The position numbers and the translations under genes were made by a program. This document shows, piece by piece, positions 15,939-23,485 of a DNA stretch of 64,000 bases. Location of the stretch: positions 558,001 to 622,000 of the forward strand of contig NZ_PVTF01000004.1 of assembly GCF_003002815.1 (NCBI RefSeq). The letters run 5' to 3'. The first letter of the stretch is position 1. Each line of letters begins with the position of its first letter. The notes below the pieces were generated by a model. That model was not told where the DNA came from. It saw only the letters and a program-made list of their open reading frames with translations, and ran no database searches. The stretch is from Umezawaea tangerina. Lineage in GTDB: Bacteria; Actinomycetota; Actinomycetes; Mycobacteriales; Pseudonocardiaceae.

Positions 15939-18900
15939 TCAGTTCTCCGGGTCGGCTACGGGTTCCGGCGTGGCCACCGCGGCTTCAGCAGCGCCGTCCA
16001 CGTCGTCGAGCGAACTGGCAGCACCAGGCTCAACCTCACCCGCAGCACCCGACTCGGCCGTGAGCTTCGCCACGGTGGTCTCAGCCGCCGCCGAAGCCCC
16101 CTCCTCCACCGCCTGAGCCGCCTCGGCGTCCCGATCGGGCACCGTGCCGGTCGACTCGATCACCGCGGGCTTCGCCCCGCGACCGCGCAACCGTTGCGAG
16201 ATCACCTGGCTGATGCCGTCGCCGCGCATCGACACCCCGTACAGGGCGTCGGCGATCTCCATCGTCGGCTTCTGGTGGGTGATGATCAGCAGCTGGGACT
16301 TCTCGCGCAGCTGCTCGAACAGCCCGATCAGCCGGTGCAGGTTCGTGTCGTCCAGTGCCGCCTCGACCTCGTCCATCACGTAGAACGGCGAGGGGCGGGC
16401 GCGGAAGATGGCGACGAGCATGGCCACGGCGGCGAGGGACTTCTCGCCGCCGGAGAGCAGGGAGAGGCGTTTGACCTTCTTGCCCGGTGGGCGCGCCTCG
16501 ATCTCGATGCCCGTGGTGAGCATGTCCGACGGGTCGGTGAGGACGAGCTTGCCCTCGCCGCCGGGGAACAGGGTGGCGAAGACGACGAGGAACTCGCGGG
16601 CGACGTCCTCGTAGGCGGCGGTGAAGACCTCGAGGATCTTGTCGTCCACGTCCTTGACCACGGTGAGCAGGTCGCGGCGGGTGGCCTTGATGTCCTCGAG
16701 CTGGTTGGAGAGGAACTTGTAGCGCTCCTCCAGCGCTGCGAACTCCTCCAGGGCCAGCGGGTTGACCTTGCCGAGCAGCGACAGGTCGCGTTCGGCGCGC
16801 TTGGCGCGGCGGGACTGGGTGTCGCGGTCGTACGGGATGGGCTGGGGCGGGGTGACCTGCTCGCCGCGTTCCTTGGCGGCCTCGTACTCGGCGATCTCCG
16901 GCTGCGAGGGCGGGATCATCATGTCCGGGCCGTACTCGCTGACGAGGTCGTCGAGGCCGATGCCGAAGTCGTCGGCGATCTTGGTCTCGAGCTGTTCGAT
17001 GCGCATCCGCTGCTCGGCGCGCAGCACCTCGTCGCGGTGCACGGCGTCGGTCAGCTTCTCCAGCTCGCCGGACATCTCCCGCACCACGCCGCGGACCTGC
17101 GTGAACAGGGCCTCGTGCTTGGCCCGGCGCTCCTGGGCGACGTCGCGTTCGTGCACGGCGCGGCGCAGCGACTCCTCGATGCGCTCCAACGCCGTCCCGC
17201 CGCCGCGCACGACGGCCTTGGCGATGACGGCCCCGTGCGCGCGGGCGGCGTGGGCGCGCTGGGCGCGTTCACGGGCCTCGCGCTCGGCGCGGGCGGCGCG
17301 GCGCAGGCCCTCCGCCTTGCCCTGGACGGCGCGGGCGCGTTCCTCGGCGGTGCGCAGGGACAGCCGGGCGTCCATCTCGGCCTGGCGGGCGGACGACAGC
17401 TCGGCGGCGATCTCGTCGCGGTGCGAGGAGTCGGGCTCGTCGTCGAGGGTCTGCTCCTCCTGCGCGACCAGCAGGCGCTCCTCGAGCTCCTCGAGCTTGC
17501 CGAGGGCTTCCTCGCGGGCCTGTTCGACCTTCGCGCGCTGGGCGCGGACCCGTTCGACGTCGGCCTCGGCGGACCGGACGGCCTGGGCGAGGCGGTTGAG
17601 GCGCTCGGAGGACCGCGCGCGGCGGACCTTGGCCTCGTTCATCTCCTCCTTGACCGCGGCGACCTCGGCGCGCCGGGCCTGCTGCTCGGCGCGCGCGCCT
17701 TCGAGCGCGGCGCTGGAGCCCTCCAGGGAGTGCTCGGCGACCGCGAGCTTCTCCTCGGCCTCGTCGACGGCGGCCTGGACCTCGATGACGCTCTGGCTGC
17801 GGCCGGAGCCGCCGATGGCCCAGTCCGCGCCGAACAGGTCGCCCTCGCGGGTCACCGCGCGCACGTCCGGGTGCGCGGCCACGAGGTCGCGGGCGGCGTC
17901 CAGGCCGTCCACGACCGCCACGCGGTCGAGCGCGCGGTGCAGCGCCGGGCGCAGACCGTCCGGGGCGCGGACCAGCGCCACGGCCCACCGCGCGCCGTGC
18001 GGCAGCGCAGGCCACGACGTGGTGTCGGCGGTCGGCCGGTCGCCGCCGACGAGCACGCCCGCGCGGCCGGAGTCGTTCTCCTTCAACAGCTTCAGGGCTT
18101 CCAGGGCGTCGTGGCCGCCCGCGACCGCCACCGCGTCCGCGATCGGGCCCAACGCGGCCGCCAACGCCACCTCGGCGCCCTGTTCGACGGTCAGCAGGGC
18201 CGCCACGGACCCCAGCAGGCCCGGCAGGCGAGCCCCGGCGGCGAGCAGCGCGCCCGCGCCGTCCTTGCGCGTCAGGCCCAGCGACAGGGCGTCCACGCGG
18301 GCCCGCCACGACGCGATGTCGCGTTCCGCGGTGCGCTCGGCCCTGATCAGCTCCTCGACCCGGTTCTTGGCCGCGTCGTTGGCCTGCACGGCCTGCCGGT
18401 GGCGTTCGTCGAGACCGAGGTCGCCCTCGTCCTCGGTGCCGGTGGTGGCCTCCTGCTCGGCCTGTTCGAGCTGCACGAGCTCCGCGCGCTCGGTCGCCTC
18501 GGCGAGCGCGGTGGACATGCGCTCGATCTCCTCGGACGTCGCGTTCGTCTTGCTGCGCAGCGCCTCGACCTGGCCGGACAGCCTGGCCAGGCCCTCGCGG
18601 CGGTCGGCGATGGCGCGCACGGCGGCCAGGTGCGCCTTCTCGGCGGCCGACACCATGCGTTCCAGCTCGGTGCGGACCTCCAGCGCCTCGGCCAGCCCGA
18701 TCCGGGCCTCCGTCACGCCCTCCTGGAGCTCCAGCTCCATCTCGGCGGTCTGCTCGGCCTCGGCGTCCAGCTCGTCCGGGTCGCGGCCGCCGCGCGGCGC
18801 CTCGACGGCGGCGGACAGGTGCCGGGCGCGTTCCACGGCCAACCGCACGGTGCCGCGCAGCCGTTCCTCCAACGCCGAGAGCCGGTACCAGGTGTCCTGG

Positions 18901-19757
18901 GCGCGGGACAGCTTCGGGGCGTCCGCGGCGACCAGTTCCTCCAGCTCGTTCTGCTGGACCTGGGCGACCTGCAACGACGCCTCGACCTCGGCGCGGCGGG
19001 CACGGGCGGTGGCCTCGTCCTGCTCCTCGCGGGCCAGCTGGGACCGCTGGGTCACCAGGTCGTCGGCGAGCAGGCGCATCCTGGCGTCGCGCAGCTCCGA
19101 CTGCACGGTCTGGGCGCGGCGGGCGATCTCGGCCTGCTTGCCCAGCGGCTTGAGCTGGCGGCGCAGCTCGGCGGTGAGGTCGGTGAGGCGCGTCAGGTTG
19201 GCCTGCATCGCCTCCAGCTTCCGCAGCGCCTTCTCCTTGCGCTTGCGGTGCTTGAGGACGCCCGCGGCCTCCTCGATGAAGGCGCGGCGCTCCTCGGGCT
19301 TGGACTCCAGGATCGCGGCGAGCTGGCCCTGGCCGACGATGACGTGCATCTCGCGGCCGATGCCGGAGTCCGACAGCAGCTCCTGCACGTCCATGAGCCT
19401 GCACGAGCTGCCGTTGATCTCGTACTCGGTGGCGCCCTCGCGGAACATCCGGCGGGTGATCGACACCTCGGAGTAGTCGATGGGCAGCGCGCCGTCGGCG
19501 TTGTCGATCGTCAGCGTCACCTCGGCGCGGCCCAGCGGGGCCCGCCCCGACGTGCCGGCGAAGATGACGTCCTCCATCTTGCCGCCGCGCAGGTCCTTCG
19601 CGCCCTGGGTGCCCATGACCCACTTCAGGGCGTCCAGCACGTTCGACTTGCCGGACCCGTTGGGGCCGACGACGCAGGTGATGCCGGGTTCGAAGCGCAG
19701 CGTCGTGGCCGAGGCGAAGGACTTGAAGCCCTTCAGCGTCAGGCTCTTCAGGTGCAC
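15939..19757 (-). CDS. smc: Chromosome segregation ATPase SMC
   Basis: The protein has 1272 aa and is the condensin that organises and separates chromosomes with ScpA and ScpB. The Walker A motif GPNGSGKSN is at residues 31-39. Coiled coils flank a hinge (about 500-660, around GLLGSVAALLTVEQGAEVALAAAL). The ABC signature LLSGGEKSLAAVA lies near residue 1100 and Walker B YVMDEVEAALDD near 1130. An extra Ala/Glu-rich tail of about 60 residues follows the head. The GTG start is preceded by GGAAGG. An anti-sigma gene lies 106 bp upstream instead of the more usual acyP. Confidence 0.97.
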   Translation of the reverse strand: MHLKSLTLKGFKSFASATTLRFEPGITCVVGPNGSGKSNVLDALKWVMGTQGAKDLRGGKMEDVIFAGTSGRAPLGRAEVTLTIDNADGALPIDYSEVSITRRMFREGATEYEINGSSCRLMDVQELLSDSGIGREMHVIVGQGQLAAILESKPEERRAFIEEAAGVLKHRKRKEKALRKLEAMQANLTRLTDLTAELRRQLKPLGKQAEIARRAQTVQSELRDARMRLLADDLVTQRSQLAREEQDEATARARRAEVEASLQVAQVQQNELEELVAADAPKLSRAQDTWYRLSALEERLRGTVRLAVERARHLSAAVEAPRGGRDPDELDAEAEQTAEMELELQEGVTEARIGLAEALEVRTELERMVSAAEKAHLAAVRAIADRREGLARLSGQVEALRSKTNATSEEIERMSTALAEATERAELVQLEQAEQEATTGTEDEGDLGLDERHRQAVQANDAAKNRVEELIRAERTAERDIASWRARVDALSLGLTRKDGAGALLAAGARLPGLLGSVAALLTVEQGAEVALAAALGPIADAVAVAGGHDALEALKLLKENDSGRAGVLVGGDRPTADTTSWPALPHGARWAVALVRAPDGLRPALHRALDRVAVVDGLDAARDLVAAHPDVRAVTREGDLFGADWAIGGSGRSQSVIEVQAAVDEAEEKLAVAEHSLEGSSAALEGARAEQQARRAEVAAVKEEMNEAKVRRARSSERLNRLAQAVRSAEADVERVRAQRAKVEQAREEALGKLEELEERLLVAQEEQTLDDEPDSSHRDEIAAELSSARQAEMDARLSLRTAEERARAVQGKAEGLRRAARAEREARERAQRAHAARAHGAVIAKAVVRGGGTALERIEESLRRAVHERDVAQERRAKHEALFTQVRGVVREMSGELEKLTDAVHRDEVLRAEQRMRIEQLETKIADDFGIGLDDLVSEYGPDMMIPPSQPEIAEYEAAKERGEQVTPPQPIPYDRDTQSRRAKRAERDLSLLGKVNPLALEEFAALEERYKFLSNQLEDIKATRRDLLTVVKDVDDKILEVFTAAYEDVAREFLVVFATLFPGGEGKLVLTDPSDMLTTGIEIEARPPGKKVKRLSLLSGGEKSLAAVAMLVAIFRARPSPFYVMDEVEAALDDTNLHRLIGLFEQLREKSQLLIITHQKPTMEIADALYGVSMRGDGISQVISQRLRGRGAKPAVIESTGTVPDRDAEAAQAVEEGASAAAETTVAKLTAESGAAGEVEPGAASSLDDVDGAAEAAVATPEPVADPEN

Positions 19758-19863
19758 GTCCGGTGGGCCTTCCCGCGTCCTGGTTCGGAACTTATCCGGT
19801 GGAGACTACCGGTGGGCGCGCGGCGGACGTGGGAGGCGTGGCCCCTGACCAGCGGATCGATGA

Positions 19864-20556
19864 TCAGCCGGGCGGTCTGAGGGTGACCAGGACCTGCTGG
19901 TCGGCCACGACCTCCATGTGGTCGATGCCGTCCACCGCGAACGACGACGAACCGGGGATGACCTCGCCGTCCGTGTCGCTGGTGCCCCACCAGCCGCCCA
20001 CCTCCCGCGTGCCGCTCTTGGCGTAGAGCACGACCATGCAGCGCAGGCCGGGCTTCACGTCCTTGAGCCGCAGCCGCACCTCGGTGCCCCAGCCGTGGCT
20101 CACCATCGCCACCGACGCGCCGACGCCGGTCTTGCCGTCCATCGCCGACCAGGTCGGCGGCGGGGGCGCGGACGTGGACGGGTCGGCCACCCGGACCGGG
20201 TCGCCCTCGACCATCCGCGGGATGAACAGGCCCGCCGCGACCAGCAGCGCCACCAGCACACCGGCGCCCACCAGCAGCAACGTGCGGCGGGACTTCCTCG
20301 GCTCCGGGTCGGGGACCGGCCGCAGCGCGGTGATCGGGGGCAGCGGCTGGTTGTCGTAGGGGTCCGGGTCGTCGAACGGCAGCTCGAGGTCGGCGAGGTT
20401 CACCTGGCCGAGCAGGCCGGGCAGCGGGGCGAGCCGGATCAGCTCCTCGCGGCACACGTGGCACGTGTTGAGGTGGCGCTCGAACACCGACCGCTCCGCC
20501 GGGTCCAGCGCACCGAGCAGGTAGGCGCCCAGCGACGTGATCTGGAAGCAGCTCAC
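19864..20556 (-). CDS. Zinc-binding anti-sigma factor (RslA-like)
   Basis: The protein has 230 aa. The ZAS motif H28-X3-C32-X2-C35 (HLNTCHVC) sits in the cytoplasmic N-terminus. A transmembrane helix (about 90-112, LLLVGAGVLVALLVAAGLFI) and an extracytoplasmic domain with WSAMDGKTGVGASV and GWWGTSDTDG follow. It should hold the adjacent ECF sigma factor inactive and release it on an envelope or redox signal. The GTG start overlaps the sigma stop (GTGA), so the two are coupled. The layout matches SigL-RslA of mycobacteria. A much longer frame that runs through the sigma gene was rejected. Confidence 0.88.
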   Translation of the reverse strand: MSCFQITSLGAYLLGALDPAERSVFERHLNTCHVCREELIRLAPLPGLLGQVNLADLELPFDDPDPYDNQPLPPITALRPVPDPEPRKSRRTLLLVGAGVLVALLVAAGLFIPRMVEGDPVRVADPSTSAPPPPTWSAMDGKTGVGASVAMVSHGWGTEVRLRLKDVKPGLRCMVVLYAKSGTREVGGWWGTSDTDGEVIPGSSSFAVDGIDHMEVVADQQVLVTLRPPG

Positions 20557-21059
20557 GACTCGGTCACCCCTCTCTCGGCGAGGGCGTCGCGGAGGGCGCG
20601 CAGGGCGTAGAAGCTGCGGGACTTCACGGTGCCCGCGGGGATGCCGAGCGACTTGGCCGCCTCGGTCACGGTGCGGCGGCGGTAGTAGAGCTCGATCACG
20701 ACGCTGCGGTGGTCGGCGCTCAGCGCGCGGAGGGCCTCGGCCACCTGCCAGCTCTGCAACACGTGATCCACCTCGTCGGCCACGGGTGGAAGGTCGTCGG
20801 GCTCGATCGGGATCTCGGTGGCCCGCGCCACCCTGCGCCGGTAGCCGGACACCACGAGGTTGCGCGCGACCGTGTACAGCCACGGACCCGCCTGCTCGGG
20901 GCTCAGCTCGTCGGAGTGGCGCCAGGCCCGGAACAGCGTCTCCTGGACGATGTCCTCGGCGTGCTGGTAGTCGCCGCCGACCATTCGGAGGACATAGCCG
21001 TGCAGCGGTCCGCGCCAGCGACCGTACAACTGCCTGACCACATCTTCACCGGGCTCCAC
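20553..21059 (-). CDS. ECF RNA polymerase sigma factor (SigL-like)
   Basis: The protein has 168 aa. Region 2 (about 10-75) contains AEDIVQETLFRAWRH; region 4 (about 115-162) contains LSADHRSVVIELYYRRRTVTEAA and IPAGTVKSRSFYALRALR, the helix-turn-helix that reads the -35 box. It is followed by, and overlaps, its membrane anti-sigma gene. The pair is probably self-regulated and responds to envelope or oxidative stress, as known for SigL-RslA. It sits between acyP and smc, which are adjacent in mycobacteria. Confidence 0.92.
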   Translation of the reverse strand: MEPGEDVVRQLYGRWRGPLHGYVLRMVGGDYQHAEDIVQETLFRAWRHSDELSPEQAGPWLYTVARNLVVSGYRRRVARATEIPIEPDDLPPVADEVDHVLQSWQVAEALRALSADHRSVVIELYYRRRTVTEAAKSLGIPAGTVKSRSFYALRALRDALAERGVTES

Positions 21060-21092
21060 AACGACTTACTACGCCGTCGGGGCAGAACTCGT

Positions 21093-21380
21093 TCAACGCT
21101 CTACGAAACCCACCAGGTTTCCCCTCGGATCGGACCAACGTTCTACCACAGCGTCCACCCGTCCGGGTGAATCTCCTGAACGCAGCGCGACCAACAGCTG
21201 CCTGCACGTGGTCCTCGGTCCCTCGGCGTTCACCTCGACCCGGCCGTCGCGGAGGTTCGAGGCGCTTCCCACCAGTCCCAGCTCCAGCGCGCGGGCACGG
21301 GTCCACCACCGGAACCCGACCCCTTGGACCTCTCCGCGCACCCATGCGGTCAACCGGACGTGGGGCTCTGCTGTCGACAC
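21093..21380 (-). CDS. acyP: Acylphosphatase
   Basis: The protein has 95 aa and hydrolyses carboxyl-phosphate bonds of acyl phosphates. [13 protein letters not shown] (16-28) carries the catalytic Arg24, and [10 protein letters not shown] carries the catalytic Asn42, both in the family's normal positions. The usual genomic partners smc and mutM lie on either side but are each pushed away by inserted genes. The length is typical (about 90-95 aa). Confidence 0.95.
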   Translation of the reverse strand: MSTAEPHVRLTAWVRGEVQGVGFRWWTRARALELGLVGSASNLRDGRVEVNAEGPRTTCRQLLVALRSGDSPGRVDAVVERWSDPRGNLVGFVER

Positions 21381-21608
21381 GGCACCATCCTGCCAAACGG
21401 TTCACCACACGCCTGTAATTCACCCGATAGTGGTACGGTGCGCGACCGTGAGCGCCCGCCGGAGTGACCTGTCAACCGGGAGCGCCACACCCCCGAGCCG
21501 CCTTGTCCGATCTTGGACGAACCCGCTCGGCCACCGTGACGCGGCGCGCCGCCGCTCGTTCACCACCACGGGCACTTCCCCCTCTGGACGACGATCTCAG
21601 GAGATGGT

Positions 21609-22139
21609 GTGAGCGACGGGCTGTACGAGACGCCGGAACCCGACAGCGCACGGGTACGCGTGGCCCCGAAGGTCGTGCTGGCCGCGGCGGGGGTCGTGGT
21701 CGCGACCCTCTTCGCCGCCGTCGCGGCGCTGACCGGGAGCCCCGACGACGAGGCGACCCCGGCGAAGCCCATCCTGCGCGACGACGTCGTGTCCCGGAGC
21801 ACGCTGAGCAACTCGCCGCCGTCCCGGACGAAGTCCAGCTCCGCGGCCCCGACCTCGACGTCGGAGTCCTCGCAGCCCACCGAGGACGCCCCCGGCACGA
21901 CGACCCCGGTCAAGACCAAGGTCACCACGGTCACCAGGGCGGACGGCACCACGACCACCACCACGGTCGAGGACACCACCACCGAGCAGCCGCAGCCGCC
22001 CCGCACCACCACGACCCCGCGCACCGAGGACCCGACCACCAAGCCGACCAGCCCCAGCAACCCGCCCACCGACCCGACGACGCCGCCGACCGTGACCGAC
22101 CCCACGACACCGCCCAGCGAGGGCGGCACGTCGAACTGA
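21609..22139 (+). CDS. Thr/Pro-rich single-pass membrane protein, copy 1
   Basis: The protein has 176 aa. A short cytoplasmic N-terminus is followed by one transmembrane helix (about 20-43, VVLAAAGVVVATLFAAVAAL) and a disordered Ser/Thr/Pro-rich outer segment with long threonine runs around TRADGTTTTTTVEDTTT. The GTG at 21609 follows AGGAGA. A similar protein with the same leader sequence (GGAGATGGTGTG) is encoded 150 bp downstream, so the two look like a duplication. No enzymatic domain is seen; a wall-spanning or O-mannosylated role is possible but unproven. Confidence 0.68.
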   Translation: MSDGLYETPEPDSARVRVAPKVVLAAAGVVVATLFAAVAALTGSPDDEATPAKPILRDDVVSRSTLSNSPPSRTKSSSAAPTSTSESSQPTEDAPGTTTPVKTKVTTVTRADGTTTTTTVEDTTTEQPQPPRTTTTPRTEDPTTKPTSPSNPPTDPTTPPTVTDPTTPPSEGGTSN

Positions 22140-22290
22140 CCCGAACGACGTCACGCGGAATCGGTGACGGTCAAGTAGCGGAGTGTCACACGAAGGTGTA
22201 GGAGCCGACCCGAACGGTGCGGTGATCAGCGCTTTCCGCCGATAAGTCGAGCACGGAACCATCCAACCGGGTTTCCCACAGGGAGATGGT

Positions 22291-22782
22291 GTGTTCGAGC
22301 AAGAACAGTCGGAGTCACCGGAGAAGAAGGTCTCCTCGGTGGTGCTGCTGGCGGCGGGCGGCGTCCTCGTGGCGACCGTCTGCGCCACCCTCGCGTCCAT
22401 GCTGGCCACCAGCGGCGGCAAGCCCGAGGCGGGTCCTCCGAAAGCGCAGGCGGAGGTCGAGGAGACCACCGTCGAGACCAGCACGTCCATCAGCGTCGCG
22501 CCCGACGGCAGCACCGCCACCGTGGTGATCACGGTGTCCGGGAAGCCGAAGGGCGAACAGGAGCGCGTGCACAACGCCTCGGCTCCCGGATCGGGCGAGC
22601 AGGCGCCGGAGGTGGCGCTGACGCCCACCGAGCAGACGACCAGCGAGCAGCAGACGACCAAGCGCCCGCCGAGCAACCCGCCGACCTCGCGGACCCAGCC
22701 GAGCACGCCGTCGTCGACCTCCGCGCCGGTGGAGACCACCACGACCGCCCCGGAACCGTCCGCGGACCCGTCGAAGCCCTGA
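22291..22782 (+). CDS. Thr/Pro-rich single-pass membrane protein, copy 2
   Basis: The protein has 163 aa. It has the same plan as the preceding gene: a polar N-terminus, a helix near 17-40 (VVLLAAGGVLVATVCATLAS), then a Thr/Ser/Pro-rich segment with SVAPDGSTATVVITVSGKP in place of the TRADG block. Start and leader (GGGAGATGGT then GTG) match copy 1. It ends 19 bp from the convergent kdpE. Function is unknown. Confidence 0.68.
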   Translation: MFEQEQSESPEKKVSSVVLLAAGGVLVATVCATLASMLATSGGKPEAGPPKAQAEVEETTVETSTSISVAPDGSTATVVITVSGKPKGEQERVHNASAPGSGEQAPEVALTPTEQTTSEQQTTKRPPSNPPTSRTQPSTPSSTSAPVETTTTAPEPSADPSKP

Positions 22783-22801
22783 GCCGACTTCGATACCCGC
22801 A

Positions 22802-23485
22802 CTAGAGCTCGAACCGGTACCCCATGCCCGGCTCGGTCAGCAGGTGCCGGGGGTGCGAGGGCTCGGGTTCGAGCTTGCGGCGGAGCTGGGCCAGGTAGAC
22901 GCGCAGGTAGTGGCTCTCCTTGGCGTACGCGGGGCCCCAGACCTCCTGGAGCAGCTGCTTCTGGCCGACCAGCCTGCCGCGGTTGCGGGCCAGCATCTCC
23001 AGCAGGCCCCACTCGGTGGGGGTCAGGTGGACCTCGGCGCCGTCGCGGTGGACCTTCTTGGCGGCCAGGTCGACGGTGAACGACGCCGTCTCCACGACGG
23101 CGTCCTCGCCCGCGGTCGGCGAGGTCGCCGAGCGGCGGACGGCGGCGCGCAGGCGGGCCAGGAGCTCGTCCATGCCGAACGGCTTGGTGACGTAGTCGTC
23201 GGCGCCCGCGTCCAGGGCGGAGACCTTGTCCGAGGAGTCGGTCCTGGCGGACAGGACGATGATCGGGACCGAGGTCCAGCCGCGCAGGCCCGCGATCACG
23301 TCGGTGCCGTCGAGGTCCGGCAGGCCGAGGTCGAGCACGACGACGTCGGGTTTGCCGTCGGCGGCCGCGGTGAGCGCGGAGGCGCCGTCGTGGGCGGTCA
23401 GCACCTGGTAGCCGCGCGCGGTGAGGTTGATGCGCAGGGCGCGCACGATCTGCGGCTCGTCGTCGACCACCAGGACCCTGGTCAC
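22802..23485 (-). CDS. kdpE: Response regulator KdpE
   Basis: The protein has 227 aa of the OmpR/PhoB class. The receiver domain has acidic pocket DDE (8-10), phospho-acceptor Asp52 in VVVLDLGLPDLDG, and Lys in the YVTKPFGMDEL loop. The C-terminal winged helix shows LTPTEWGLLEMLARNRGRLVGQ and SHYLRVYLAQLRRKLEP. It works with KdpD in the potassium/turgor response. Its start overlaps the end of kdpD by 4 bases. The kdpFABC pump genes are not adjacent on either side. Confidence 0.93.
   Translation of the reverse strand: MTRVLVVDDEPQIVRALRINLTARGYQVLTAHDGASALTAAADGKPDVVVLDLGLPDLDGTDVIAGLRGWTSVPIIVLSARTDSSDKVSALDAGADDYVTKPFGMDELLARLRAAVRRSATSPTAGEDAVVETASFTVDLAAKKVHRDGAEVHLTPTEWGLLEMLARNRGRLVGQKQLLQEVWGPAYAKESHYLRVYLAQLRRKLEPEPSHPRHLLTEPGMGYRFEL

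Noticed and set aside
16194-19880. 1228-aa plus-strand frame opposite smc, and similar long frames opposite pyc, kdpD, ftsY and recG
   Set aside because: They are shadows produced by the high GC at third positions of the real gene; composition is Arg/Gly/Ala-rich without any domain.
19864-20883. 339-aa anti-sigma frame
   Set aside because: The first 109 codons overlap the sigma gene in another frame and are Arg/Pro-rich; the GTGA-coupled start at 20556 gives the standard ZAS domain position.
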